A stretch of DNA of 64,000 nt, taken from the NCBI GenBank assembly GCA_029212785.1, contig JARGOG010000002.1, forward strand, positions 36,634-100,633, read 5' to 3'. The notes beneath the pieces were generated by a model. That model was not told the DNA's origin. It searched no databases and saw only the letters and a list, made by a program, of their open reading frames with translations. Source of the DNA: Thalassobaculaceae bacterium (GTDB lineage: Bacteria > Pseudomonadota > Alphaproteobacteria > Thalassobaculales > Thalassobaculaceae). The position numbers and the translations under genes are program-made. This document shows positions 32,961-45,989 of this stretch, piece after piece (positions within the stretch are counted from its first letter, which is position 1; every line of letters starts with the position of its first letter).

Positions 32961-33857
32961 ATGTGTGGAATCGTCGGGCTCTATCTGAAATCCGAAGCCT
33001 TGTCGGCCGACCTCGGGCGTCTGACCGGTCTGATGCTGCATGAGATGCGCGGCCGGGGACCGGACTCCGCCGGGTTCGCGGTCTATGGCGCGCCGGAGGC
33101 CGGCTCCAAGCTGGTGCTGCTGGCCGAAGCGACGGTGGTCGACTGGCCGTCGATCGCCACCCGGCTGGAGGTGGCGCAGGGTGCCGCGGCTGAGATTACG
33201 CCGATCGCCAATCACGCCGTGCTGCGCACCGAGGGTGACGGTCAGGCGGCGCGCGACTGGCTGATCGCCAATGTGCCGGAGGTGACCGTGCTCTCGGTCG
33301 GCCGGTCGATCGAACTGTTCAAGGGGGTCGGCGATCCGGATGCGGTGGCCGATCGTTTCGGGCTGGCCGGGCGCTCCGGCACCCATGCCATCGCCCATAC
33401 CCGCATGGCGACGGAATCGGCGGTGACCACCGCCGGTTCGCACCCGTTCTCCACCGGGGCCGATACCTGCCTCGTGCATAACGGCTCGCTGTCGAACCAC
33501 AACGGGTTGCGCCGCCGGCTCGAAGCGTCGGGCGAGCGGTTCCAGACCGAGAATGATTCCGAGGTGGCCGCCGGCTACCTGGCGCATCGCATGCGCGGCG
33601 GCGACACGCTGGCCGACGCGGTCGGCGCGGCCCTGCGGGACCTGGACGGGTTCTTCACCTTCGCCATCGGCACCGCCGAGGGTTTCGCCGTCGTGCGCGA
33701 CCCGATCGCCTGCAAGCCGGCGGTGATGGCCGAGACCGACGACTGGGTCGCCATGTCGTCGGAGTTCCGCGCCATCGCCAAGCTGCCCGGGGTCGGCCAT
33801 GCCCGGATCTGGGAGCCGAGACCGGCGGAGATCTATTCCTGGAGCCGCGCGGCGTGA
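32961..33857 (+). CDS. mgsA: Class II glutamine amidotransferase subunit (MgsA/GlxB type)
   Basis: A 298-residue Ntn-type glutamine amidotransferase. It begins MCGIVGLYLK, so after Met removal Cys2 is the nucleophile that hydrolyses glutamine amide; GRGPDSAGF, HTRMATES and HNGSLSNHNG are the usual glutamine and oxyanion contacts. It corresponds to the amidotransferase domain of glutamate synthase as a separate subunit. The order amidotransferase, GXGXG protein, FMN subunit and glutamine synthetase-like enzyme matches mgsABC-gmaS (also called glxBCD-glnT). In that pathway the complex makes N-methylglutamate from glutamate and methylamine. The start is the ATG at 32961, required for Cys2. Confidence 0.82.
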   Translation: MCGIVGLYLKSEALSADLGRLTGLMLHEMRGRGPDSAGFAVYGAPEAGSKLVLLAEATVVDWPSIATRLEVAQGAAAEITPIANHAVLRTEGDGQAARDWLIANVPEVTVLSVGRSIELFKGVGDPDAVADRFGLAGRSGTHAIAHTRMATESAVTTAGSHPFSTGADTCLVHNGSLSNHNGLRRRLEASGERFQTENDSEVAAGYLAHRMRGGDTLADAVGAALRDLDGFFTFAIGTAEGFAVVRDPIACKPAVMAETDDWVAMSSEFRAIAKLPGVGHARIWEPRPAEIYSWSRAA

Positions 33858-34549
33858 GCGTCGATACCCTGAACCATAGCGTCCTCGACCTGGGCGCAGA
33901 GCCGGTGCGCGCGGTCAACCGGACCCTGCAGGCGGCGTCCGGGGGCGCCTTCACTATCCGCAATCCGAACGGGGCGCATGCGCTGGCCTGCGGTCTGGAC
34001 GCCCCGGTCGACATCACCATCGCCGGGCATGTGGGCTACTACTGCGCCGGCATGAACAAGCACGCCTCGGTCACGGTCGAGGGCAATGCCGGCACCGGTC
34101 TTGCCGAGAACATCATGTCCGGCACCGTGCGGGTGACCGGCGATGCCAGCCAGTCGGCGGGCGCCACGGGCCACGGCGGATTGGTGGTGATCGAGGGTGA
34201 CGCCTCGGCGCGCTGCGGGATCTCGATGAAGGGCGTCGACATCGTGGTCGGCGGTTCGGTCGGGCACATGTCGGCCTTCATGGCGCAGTCGGGAACCCTG
34301 GCCGTGCTCGGCGATGCCGGCGAGGCGCTCGGCGATTCGATCTACGAGGCGCGGCTCTATGTGCGCGGATCGGTGGCCGGCCTCGGCGCCGATTGCGTGG
34401 AGAAGGGGATGCGCGCCGAGCATGTGGCCGAGTTGCAGGCGCTGCTGACACGGGCCGGTTACGGCGATGTCGATGCCGCGACCTTCCGGCGCTACGGTTC
34501 GGCCCGCCAGCTCTATCATTTCAAGGTCGACAATGTCGGCGCGTATTGA
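33854..34549 (+). CDS. mgsB: GltB C-terminal-like GXGXG subunit (MgsB/GlxC type)
   Basis: A 231-residue beta-helical protein resembling the C-terminal GXGXG domain of glutamate synthase. The repeated turns are seen as ITIAGHVGYYCAG, VTVEGNAGTGLAEN, VVIEGDASARCG, IVVGGSVGHMSAF and LAVLGDAGEALGDS. In the multi-subunit synthase it is structural and holds the two catalytic subunits together. GTG start inside the stop codon of the amidotransferase gene (GTGA), and only 9 bases separate it from the next gene. Confidence 0.82.
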   Translation: MSVDTLNHSVLDLGAEPVRAVNRTLQAASGGAFTIRNPNGAHALACGLDAPVDITIAGHVGYYCAGMNKHASVTVEGNAGTGLAENIMSGTVRVTGDASQSAGATGHGGLVVIEGDASARCGISMKGVDIVVGGSVGHMSAFMAQSGTLAVLGDAGEALGDSIYEARLYVRGSVAGLGADCVEKGMRAEHVAELQALLTRAGYGDVDAATFRRYGSARQLYHFKVDNVGAY

Positions 34550-34558
34550 GGCCCAGCA

Positions 34559-35893
34559 ATGACCGGTTCCCCGAAGATCCCGCGAACGGCACCCCGCAAG
34601 TCCGCCACCTTCGACGACATCACCCTGTCGGAAATCCGCCGGGCGGCGGCGACCGGCATCTACGACATTCGCGGGGCGGGCGCGAAGCGGGCGCTGCCGC
34701 ATTTCGACGACCTGCTGTTTCTCGGCGCCTCGATCTCGCGCTATCCGCTGGAGGGGTATCGCGAGACCTGCCGCACCGACGTGGTGCTCGGCGACCGCTT
34801 CGCCTCCAAGCCGATCCACCTGAAGATCCCGATCACCATCGCCGGCATGAGCTTCGGCTCGCTCTCGGCCCAGGCCAAGGAGGCGCTCGGGCGCGGTGCC
34901 TCGGCCATGGGAACCTCGACCACCACCGGCGATGGCGGCATGACCGAGGAGGAACGCGGGCATTCCGAGCTGCTGGTCTATCAGTACCTGCCGAGCCGCT
35001 ACGGCATGAACCCGGACGACCTGCGCCGGGCCGACGCCATCGAGGTGGTGGTGGGCCAGGGGGCAAAGCCCGGTGGCGGCGGCATGCTGCTCGGCCAGAA
35101 GATCAGCGCGCGGGTCGCCGGGATGCGCGACCTGCCGGAAGGCATCGACCAGCGCTCGGCCTGCCGTCACCCGGACTGGACCGGCCCCGACGATCTGGAG
35201 ATCAAGATCCAGGAGCTGCGGGAGATCACCAATTGGGAAAAGCCGATCTACGTCAAGGTCGGCGCTTCCCGGCCGTATTACGACGTGGCGCTCGCGGTGA
35301 AGTCCGGCGCCGACGTGGTCGTGCTCGACGGCATGCAGGGCGGCACAGCGGCGACCCAGGACGTGTTTATCGAGCATGTCGGCATCCCGATCCTGTCGGC
35401 GATCCGCCCGGCCGTGGCGGCCCTCCAGGAACTCGACATGCACCGCAAGGTCCAGCTCGTCGTTTCCGGTGGCGTGCGCAACGGCGCCGACGTCGCCAAG
35501 TGCCTGGCACTCGGCGCGGATGCGGTCTCGATCGGTACTGCCGCCCTGGTGGCGCTCGGCGACAACGATCCGCGCTGGGAGGCCGACTACAATGCGCTCG
35601 GCACCACGGCCGGCGCCTATGACGACTGGCACGAGGGCAACGACCCGGCCGGCATCACCACCCAGAATCCCGAGCTGGCGGCTCGGCTCGACCCGGTCGC
35701 GGCCGGCCAACGCCTGGCCAACTACCTCGCCGTCATGACCCTGGAATGCCAGACCATCGCGCGGGCCAACGGCAAGTCGGACGTGCGCAACCTGGAGCCC
35801 GAGGATCTCGTGGCGCTGACCATCGAGGCGGCGGCGATGGCGCGGGTTCCGCTCGCGGGCACCGACTGGATACCCGGTCCGGGCGGGCGCTGA
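34559..35893 (+). CDS. mgsC: FMN-dependent glutamate synthase-type subunit (MgsC/GlxD)
   Basis: A 444-residue TIM-barrel flavoenzyme matching the central synthase domain of GltB. Visible elements are KIPITIAGMSFGSLSAQAK (shown in part), GGMTEEERGHSE, the phosphate-binding AKPGGGGMLLGQK, VVVLDGMQGGTAAT and LVVSGGVRNGADVAKCLALGAD. It joins the amine released or supplied by the amidotransferase subunit to a keto acid, or in the methylamine pathway exchanges the amine of glutamate for methylamine. The iron-sulfur cysteines of full GltB are not evident. Confidence 0.82.
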   Translation: MTGSPKIPRTAPRKSATFDDITLSEIRRAAATGIYDIRGAGAKRALPHFDDLLFLGASISRYPLEGYRETCRTDVVLGDRFASKPIHLKIPITIAGMSFGSLSAQAKEALGRGASAMGTSTTTGDGGMTEEERGHSELLVYQYLPSRYGMNPDDLRRADAIEVVVGQGAKPGGGGMLLGQKISARVAGMRDLPEGIDQRSACRHPDWTGPDDLEIKIQELREITNWEKPIYVKVGASRPYYDVALAVKSGADVVVLDGMQGGTAATQDVFIEHVGIPILSAIRPAVAALQELDMHRKVQLVVSGGVRNGADVAKCLALGADAVSIGTAALVALGDNDPRWEADYNALGTTAGAYDDWHEGNDPAGITTQNPELAARLDPVAAGQRLANYLAVMTLECQTIARANGKSDVRNLEPEDLVALTIEAAAMARVPLAGTDWIPGPGGR

Positions 35894-35944
35894 TCCTGTC
35901 GGCGGAAACGGAAACCACTACCAACAGCGAAGAGGTATGACGGC

Positions 35945-37252
35945 ATGGCGATCGATCTGGCGAATGAGGCGAAGAAGCGCGGTATCGAGTATTTCCTGAT
36001 CTCATTCGTCGATCTGTTCGGCGTCATGCGGGCCAAACTGGTGCCGGCCTCGGCGATCGGGCCGATGGCGAAAGAGGGGGCGGGCTTCGCCGGCTTCGCC
36101 GCCTGGCTCGACCTGAATCCGGCCCACCCGGACATGTTCGCCGTACCCGATCCGGACAGCCTGATCCAACTGCCGTGGAAGCCGAGTGTCGGCTGGCTCG
36201 CCGCCGATCTCCACATGGACGGCAAGGAGCTAGAGCAAGCCCCGCGCGCCGCCCTCAAGCGCGCCGTCGCGACCGCCGCCAAGCAGGGTTACCGGCTCAA
36301 GCACGGGGTCGAGTGCGAGTACTTCCTGATCACCCCGGACGGCCGGTCGCTGGCCGACGCCCAGGATACCCAGGGCAAGCCCTGCTACGACATCGAGGCG
36401 CTGATGCGCCGCTACGACGTCATCACCGAGATCTGCGACGCGATGCAGGCACTGGGCTGGGGCCCGTATCAGAACGACCACGAGGATGCCAACGGCCAGT
36501 TCGAGATGAACTGGGATTACGCCGACGCCCTGATCACCGCCGACCGCCACGCGTTCTTCAAATACATGGTCAAGTCGGTCGCCGAGAAGCACGGGTTGCG
36601 CGCGACCTTCATGCCGAAGCCCTTCGCCAACCTCACCGGCAACGGCTGCCACGCCCATGTCAGCCTGTGGGACAAGACCGGCAGGAAGAACGTGTTCGAC
36701 GACCCCAAGGGCGAGCTTGGGATCTCGGCGCTCGGCTACAACTTCCTTGGCGGCCTGATGGGGCATGCCCCGGCGCTTTGCGCCATCGCCAACCCGACCG
36801 TCAATTCCTATAAGCGGCTGAACGCACCGGTCACCGCCTCGGGCGCGACCTGGGCGCCGAACACCATCACCTATGGCGGCAACAACCGCACCCACATGGT
36901 CCGCATCCCGGATGCCGGACGCTTCGAGGTGCGTCTCGCCGACGGGGCGACCAACCCGTACCTGCTGCCCGCCGCGATCCTGGCCGCCGGCCTCGACGGC
37001 ATCGCGACCAAGGCGGAGCCGGGCAAGCGGATCGATATCGACATGTATGCCGAGGGTCACAAGGTCCGGGGCGTGAAGAAGCTGCCGTTGAACCTGCTGG
37101 ACGCGCTCCGCGCCCTGGAGAAGGACCGTACCCTGTGCAAGGCAATCGGCGAGGAGACGGTCTCCGCCCTGGTCAAACTGCGGATGCAGGACTGGAACGC
37201 CTATAGCCGCGAACTCACCGATTGGGAGCGGGCGAACACGCTCGACTGCTGA
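35945..37252 (+). CDS. gmaS: Glutamine synthetase family ligase (GmaS/GlnT type)
   Basis: A 435-residue member of the glutamine synthetase superfamily (type III/GlnT-like). It has the N-terminal beta-grasp (YFLISFVDLFGVMRAKLVPA), the catalytic entry GVECEYFL, NDHEDANGQFEMNWDYAD and the ATP/metal segment FMPKPFANLTGNGCHAHVSLW. Placed after mgsABC-type genes it is most likely gamma-glutamylmethylamide synthetase, which ligates methylamine to glutamate; a GlnT role with ammonium or another amine remains possible. It is followed tail to tail by a LysR gene. Confidence 0.78.
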   Translation: MAIDLANEAKKRGIEYFLISFVDLFGVMRAKLVPASAIGPMAKEGAGFAGFAAWLDLNPAHPDMFAVPDPDSLIQLPWKPSVGWLAADLHMDGKELEQAPRAALKRAVATAAKQGYRLKHGVECEYFLITPDGRSLADAQDTQGKPCYDIEALMRRYDVITEICDAMQALGWGPYQNDHEDANGQFEMNWDYADALITADRHAFFKYMVKSVAEKHGLRATFMPKPFANLTGNGCHAHVSLWDKTGRKNVFDDPKGELGISALGYNFLGGLMGHAPALCAIANPTVNSYKRLNAPVTASGATWAPNTITYGGNNRTHMVRIPDAGRFEVRLADGATNPYLLPAAILAAGLDGIATKAEPGKRIDIDMYAEGHKVRGVKKLPLNLLDALRALEKDRTLCKAIGEETVSALVKLRMQDWNAYSRELTDWERANTLDC

Positions 37253-37267
37253 GGGCGGGCCGGCGCT

Positions 37268-38146
37268 CTACGGCGTCTGGCTGCGGACCAGGGCGATCAG
37301 CGGGGCGACGGCGGGGTTGTCCTGGCCACGCAGGGTCTTCAGGGCGACCTCCATGGTCGGCGCATTGACCAACGGACGCGCCACGAGATCCAGCATGTGC
37401 CCGTCGCAGATCGACTCCGGCACCAGCGCCACCCCGAGGCCGGTGGCGACGAGCCGCAGGATGGTGTTCTGCAGCTGCGGCTCGAAACGGAAGCGCGGCA
37501 CGATCCCCGCCGCGGCGAAATAGCCGGTGATCGCCGCCCTCAGGGTCGGTGCGACGGCGGCGGAAGCGGCGATCAGATCCTCCTGCCCAAGGTCTTCCGG
37601 GCCGACCGACCGGAGTGCGGCGAGGCCATGGCTTGGCGGCATGACCAGGCACAGCCGGTCTTGCAGGAACGTGTGGCTGTCGATCTGCGAATTGCTTGGG
37701 TCGGCAAAAGTGATGGCGGCGTCGAGGTCCCGGCTCAGCAGCTTCTGTTCGATTTCCGCGGGCGTCGTTTCCGACAGGGACAGCCGGACGTCCGGGCGGA
37801 TGGCACCGTAGCGGCTGACCATCTGCGGCACGATCCGGTGGGCCGCGTGCATCATGAAGCCGAGACGCAGTTCGCCGGTCATCCCCTTGGCCACCAGACG
37901 GGCATCGCGGCAGGCGATTTCGAACTGCGCCAGTACCGCGCGGGAATCCTCCAGAAACCGTGCCCCTGCCGCCGTCAGGTGCACCTGCCTGGAGGTCCTG
38001 TTCACCAGGGTGACGCCGAGATCGCGCTCGAGATTGGCGATCTGCCGGCTGAATGGCGGCTGGGTCATGTTCAGCCGCGCCGCCGCACGGCCGAAATGCA
38101 GAGTCTCCGCCAGGGCCACGAAATAACGCATCTGCCGTGTATCCAT
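37268..38146 (-). CDS. LysR family transcriptional regulator
   Basis: A 292-residue LysR protein: N-terminal winged helix-turn-helix (MRYFVALAETLHFGRAAARL, then QPPFSRQIANLERDLGV) and a periplasmic-binding-like effector domain (LRLGFMMHAAHRIVPQMVSR). It is divergent from the AEC transporter gene with 96 bases between and probably controls it and the amidohydrolase gene after it, the usual LysR arrangement. AT-rich sequence with CAATTG near 38156 is where a LysR box could lie. The effector is unknown. Confidence 0.88.
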   Translation of the reverse strand: MDTRQMRYFVALAETLHFGRAAARLNMTQPPFSRQIANLERDLGVTLVNRTSRQVHLTAAGARFLEDSRAVLAQFEIACRDARLVAKGMTGELRLGFMMHAAHRIVPQMVSRYGAIRPDVRLSLSETTPAEIEQKLLSRDLDAAITFADPSNSQIDSHTFLQDRLCLVMPPSHGLAALRSVGPEDLGQEDLIAASAAVAPTLRAAITGYFAAAGIVPRFRFEPQLQNTILRLVATGLGVALVPESICDGHMLDLVARPLVNAPTMEVALKTLRGQDNPAVAPLIALVRSQTP

Positions 38147-38242
38147 TGATACCTCAATTGAATTAGTTGGCCTCTTAGATTGAAATGGATTGTATCGAAG
38201 AAGGCCGATACGAGAACAGGGTTTCCGCCACGGGGTCCACCC

Positions 38243-39181
38243 ATGCTCGCCAACCTGTTCGTCGTCCTGCCGATCTTCGCGCTCATTCTGACCGGATGGG
38301 TCGCGCGGCGGTCCAATGCGCTCGGCCCGAACGCGACCCGCGAGGTTAACCGCCTTGTCGTCTATCTGGCGCTGCCGGCGCTGCTGTTCGATATCATGGC
38401 GAACGCCGACCCGGCGGAAATCTGGCAGCCGGGGTTCATTCTGGCCTTCTCCGTCGGCTGCGCGGCGATCTTCGCCCTGACCCTCGCGGTACGGCTGCGC
38501 CAGGGCTGCGCGCTGGCCGACGCGGCGATCGACGGGCTGAATGCCAGCTACGCGAATACCGGGTTCGTCGGCTTCCCGCTCGTTCTGGCGGTGATGGGCA
38601 GCTCGGCCCTGGGCGCGACCCTGGTCGCCACGATCCTGACCGCCTGCGTTTTGTTCGCGATCGCGATCGTGCTGGTGGAGTGCAGCCTGCAGACCGAGGC
38701 CCGTCGCCGGGACATCGCGCGCAAGACGGCCCTCTCGCTGGTGAAGAACCCGCTGCTCGTCGCCCCGGCGCTGGGCGCCGCCGTCATGGTGTCAGGGGTG
38801 GCGCTGCCGCCGGCCCTCGAGACTTATCTGACGCTGCTCGGCGGGGCCGCGGCACCCTGCGCCCTGGTTGCGCTCGGCCTGTTCCTGGCCGAGAACTCGG
38901 AGCGGCAGCCGCAGGCGGGGTCGGCGGTTCAGACCGGTCTGGTGGCGTTGAAGCTGATCGCGCAGCCTGCAATCACCTGGGTCGTCGCGGTGCCGATGCT
39001 GGGTCTGTCCTCGAGCCTGGCCCATACGGCGGTGCTTCTGGCGGCACTGCCGACCGGCACCGGACCGTTCATGCTCGCCCAGTTCTATCAGCGCGAAGCC
39101 TTGCTGACCGGGCGTGTCGTCCTGACCACGACCATCCTGTCGATCGTCACCCTGTCGCTCTATCTGAGCGTCCCACGGTAA
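38243..39181 (+). CDS. AEC family (auxin efflux carrier-like) transporter
   Basis: A 312-residue inner-membrane protein with about ten hydrophobic helices in the two-half AEC/PF03547 layout. Family segments are NRLVVYLALPALLFDIMANA near residue 45, and YANTGFVGFPLVLAVMG near 115, with the Asn-Thr-Gly-Phe crossover. Bacterial members often carry small carboxylates or related anions. I chose the ATG at 38243; an upstream ATG at 38180 would add 21 polar residues in front of helix 1. Probably under control of the divergent LysR gene. Confidence 0.82.
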   Translation: MLANLFVVLPIFALILTGWVARRSNALGPNATREVNRLVVYLALPALLFDIMANADPAEIWQPGFILAFSVGCAAIFALTLAVRLRQGCALADAAIDGLNASYANTGFVGFPLVLAVMGSSALGATLVATILTACVLFAIAIVLVECSLQTEARRRDIARKTALSLVKNPLLVAPALGAAVMVSGVALPPALETYLTLLGGAAAPCALVALGLFLAENSERQPQAGSAVQTGLVALKLIAQPAITWVVAVPMLGLSSSLAHTAVLLAALPTGTGPFMLAQFYQREALLTGRVVLTTTILSIVTLSLYLSVPR

Positions 39182-39278
39182 CCCCTCACGTCCGGAATTC
39201 GACACGTCAGGGCCTTCACCCTCTCGACGCGGCGCTGCAAGGTGCGATCATGCTCGCGCGGCAACGAGGAGAGGCGGG

Positions 39279-40778
39279 ATGGCGACGGGAAAGGTTCTGA
39301 CCGGCGGCCGGGTGCTGGATCTCGATACCGGGACGTTGCGAGCGGCGGACATCGTGATCGCCGATGGCGCGATCGAAGCGGTCGTCGATGCGGGGGCGGT
39401 GACGGCTGAGGATCGGCCCCGCCTCGACGTCACCGGCAAGCTGATCCATATCGGGCTGGTCAACGCCCATACCCATGGGCACGGCGCGCTCGCGCGCGGT
39501 CTCGGCGACAAGTGGACGCTGGAGCTGCTGCTCGCCGCCGGGCCTTGGATTTACGGCAGCCAGTCGCTCGAGGACATGCGGCTCTGCGCCATGATCAACG
39601 CGGCGGAGATGCTGCTCAAGGGCTGCACCGCCTGCTACGACCTCTATGCCGAGTTTCCCCTGCCGAGCCGGGACGGGCTCGACGCCATCGCCGACGGCTA
39701 TTCGACGGTGGGGCTCCGGGCCGTGGTCGCTCCGATGGTGGCGGACACAGCGTTCCATCTCGCCGTGCCGGGACTTCAGGAAGCGTTGCCGCCGGGGCTG
39801 CGGCGCGACATGGAGGCGGTGCGCGCGCAGCCGGCCGAGCGCCTGCTCTCTCACCTCGAGGATCTGTGCCGGCACTGGCGGCATGACGGCGCGCATGTCC
39901 AACTGGCCATGGCTCCGACCATTCCGCTCCATTGCTCGGACGACTTCTACGCCGGGTGCTGCCGGCTGGCGGCCGAGCACGGTCTCGGGGTTCACAGTCA
40001 CATCGCGGAATCGAAGGTCCAGTCGGTGGCCTCCAAACAACGCTACGGCCGCACGATCATCTCTCATCTCGACAAGCTCGGCGTCCTCTCACCCCGGTTC
40101 ACCGCGGCCCACGCGGTCTGGCTGACCGACGACGACCGCAGCCTGATGGCCGACCACGGGTGCACGATCGCGCACAACCCCGGCAGCAACCTTCGGTTGG
40201 GCAATGGGCTCGCGGATATCCGGAGCGCGATCGACCGGAACATCACCGTCGGCATCGGTACGGACGGGTCGAGTTGCTCCGACAATCAGAACATGTACGA
40301 GGCGATGCGCTTCGCCTCCTTCGTCTCAAAAGGCCAGACGCCGTCGATCGATGATTGGCTGAGCACGTTGGAGGTCGCGAGCGCGGCCACCCTCGGCGGG
40401 GCGAAGGCCCTCGGCCTGGGCGGTAGGCTCGGCCGTGTGGCCCCGGGATATCAGGCGGATCTGGTTTTCCTCGACACCCACAATCCGAACTGGATCCCGG
40501 TCAACGACGCGGTCAATCAGCTCGTCCATTGCGAGGATGGCAGCGCGGTCTGCGACGTCATGGTCGCCGGTGAGTTCGTCGTCCGGAACCGCCGGCTCGT
40601 GCATGTGCGGCTGGAAGATCTGGCGGTACGGGGCGCGGCGGCGGCGGAGCGGCTGCGGGCTCAGAATGCCGAGCAGCGTCAGCTTGCCGACCGGTTCGCC
40701 GAGATCCTTCCGGGTTTCTGCAGCGGCCTTGCGCGCACCTGCACATGTGACCGTCGGCTCCGGTGCTTCAATCCTTGA
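39279..40778 (+). CDS. Amidohydrolase of the ATZ/TRZ (cytosine deaminase-like) family
   Basis: A 499-residue metal-dependent hydrolase. Metal ligands are visible: HTHGHGAL (HxH), HSHIAES, the His in AAHAVWLTDDD and Asp in GTDGSSCSDNQNMY. A small beta-sandwich at both ends (GRVLDLDTGTLRAADIVIAD; DVMVAGEFVVRNRRLV) frames the barrel. Members deaminate or dechlorinate nucleobase-, triazine- or adenosyl-type rings. It is 97 bases after the AEC transporter and may act on the transported compound. The last 11 bases overlap the 3' end of the convergent HD-GYP gene. Confidence 0.82.
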   Translation: MATGKVLTGGRVLDLDTGTLRAADIVIADGAIEAVVDAGAVTAEDRPRLDVTGKLIHIGLVNAHTHGHGALARGLGDKWTLELLLAAGPWIYGSQSLEDMRLCAMINAAEMLLKGCTACYDLYAEFPLPSRDGLDAIADGYSTVGLRAVVAPMVADTAFHLAVPGLQEALPPGLRRDMEAVRAQPAERLLSHLEDLCRHWRHDGAHVQLAMAPTIPLHCSDDFYAGCCRLAAEHGLGVHSHIAESKVQSVASKQRYGRTIISHLDKLGVLSPRFTAAHAVWLTDDDRSLMADHGCTIAHNPGSNLRLGNGLADIRSAIDRNITVGIGTDGSSCSDNQNMYEAMRFASFVSKGQTPSIDDWLSTLEVASAATLGGAKALGLGGRLGRVAPGYQADLVFLDTHNPNWIPVNDAVNQLVHCEDGSAVCDVMVAGEFVVRNRRLVHVRLEDLAVRGAAAAERLRAQNAEQRQLADRFAEILPGFCSGLARTCTCDRRLRCFNP

Positions 40779-41861
40779 AGGACTGGGAGATCTCGAGGAA
40801 GCCGTCGGAAACCTTCAGGAAGGCATCGACCAAGTCCGGATCGAACTGGGTTCCGCGCCCGCCCTCGATCTCGGCGACGGCGGCGTCGTGCGGATAGGCG
40901 GGCTTGTAGACCCGCTTTGACGTCAACGCATCGTAGACGTCCGAGATGGCCATGATGCGGCCCGACAGCGGGATCGCCTCGCCGGCCAATCCATGCGGAT
41001 AGCCCTTTCCGTCCCAGCGTTCGTGGTGGCTCAGGGCGATCTCGCGCGCGAACCGCAGGAAGGTGATGTCGGAGTTGTTGATGCTGCGTTCGGCGGACCG
41101 GATCGCCTCGTAGCCGAGCGTGGTGTGGGTCTTCATGGTCGCGAATTCTTCATCGGTCAGCCGCCCGGGCTTGAGCAGGATCGAGTCCGGGATGCCGACC
41201 TTGCCGATGTCGTGGAGGGCGGCGGAGCGGTAGAGCAGATCCACCGTGTCGGCTTCCATGATCTCGGCGAATTTGGGATCGCCGGCAAGTTCCTCGGCCA
41301 GAGCGCGGACATAGTGCTGGGTTCGGCGGATATGGTTTCCCGTCTCGTTGTCGCGGGTTTCGGCGAGCGTCGCCATGGCCACGATCGCGGCGTCCTTGAT
41401 CGCCCGCACGTCTCGCGTGCGACGCTCGATCTCTTCCTCCAGGAACGCATTCTGACCCCGCAGGGCATCGTTCGCCTGCTTGAGCTGGAGATGGTTGCGC
41501 ACGCGGGCAATGACGATCGGCGGGCTGATCGGCTTGGTGATGTAGTCGACGGCGCCGAGTTCCAGGCCAAGCTGCTCGTCGATCTGGTCGGTGCGGGCGG
41601 TCAGGAACACGACGGGAATGTCGCGACAGTTTGGATCCGCCTTCAAACGCCGGCAGACCTCATAGCCGTCCATGACCGGCATCATGATGTCGAGCAGGAT
41701 CAGGTCCGGACGGGAGGCGGAACTCGCGATCGCCAGCGCGCGCTCGCCGGAATTGGCGACCCGGACCCGGTAGGTGTCCTTCAGCAGACCGCTCATGAGA
41801 CTGAGGTTGTCCGGGGTGTCGTCCACGACCAGCACCGTGCGCCGGCCATCCTCCGCGAGCG

Positions 41862-41865
<4 letters not shown>
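40768..41865 (-). CDS. Response regulator with HD-GYP output domain
   Basis: A 365-residue RpfG-like protein. Residues 10-128 form a receiver domain with phosphoacceptor Asp59 ([13 protein letters not shown]) and the switch Lys in [10 protein letters not shown] coiled linker leads to the HD-GYP domain: [10 protein letters not shown] (His218-Asp219) and [13 protein letters not shown] (280-292). HD-GYP proteins hydrolyse cyclic di-GMP. The ATG overlaps the stop of the hybrid kinase gene (ATGA), so kinase and regulator are made together and probably act as a pair. Confidence 0.9.
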
Positions 41866-45371
<3,506 letters not shown>

Positions 45372-45989
45372 ACAGAATTATGTGGGCGGCGGTTGGAACT
45401 AGGAACCCAGATTCTGGAAGGGTTCCCGAATGTGCACTAAGACGCAGGAAACGATAAGATCCAGTGACGAAGAGATAACGAAAAAGGCCTCATCGTCACT
45501 GATCTGAGCCAAACTACGGGCGAGGGTGTTAATATTTTTCTAATTGCTTCGATATGTATCGATTTGTCGCTTGATATGAAGTCTGCGTTATGGCGGTAGA
45601 GTGTAGGAAGGTCCGCCGGATCGGATTTCCAGGCAACAGACCCATACAACCGTTCGGTGGCGGTGACGGGGCTGGGCGGACCGCTGCCGAATGCCCCATT
45701 TTCAGAGTCCGGCCCCAGGCATAAGCTGTTCCTCAGTGTTCCGGTCGCCGCCCTCGAAGTCGGCGGTGGGGAGCGCAAAATTGGTGCCGATTGGAACAGC
45801 TGCTGCATAGCTCATGAAACCGCTGCGGAATGTCGCCTGGCTCTCTCGCGCTCGACCGGTGTTTAATGAATTGCTGCGATGCAATAAATTGAACCGGTGA
45901 CAGGGTTCAGAGCCATGGAGGTGTGTTTGAGCCGGCGAGTGACGTGGTGATGGGGAGGCGAGGCCATTAGTCTGGATATCGTTTGGCTG
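45372..45989. other. Divergent intergenic region without a recognisable gene
   Basis: About 600 bases between the divergent MHYT kinase and Amt-kinase genes. The part from about 45460 to 45600 is AT-rich, including GTTAATATTTTTCTAATTG, and probably holds the promoters. Short open frames cross it on both strands but none has codon bias or family resemblance. The last 40 bases contain the ribosome-binding site of the Amt-kinase. Confidence 0.6.

Noticed and set aside
38192..38211. GTATCG/CGATAC inverted repeat before the AEC transporter gene
   Set aside because: Arms of only six bases with an eight-base gap; common by chance at this length, and no second copy near the LysR gene.
45437..45808. 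A 123-codon minus-strand open frame in the long divergent gap
   Set aside because: No ribosome-binding site, no codon bias and no family resemblance; it overlaps the likely promoter area.
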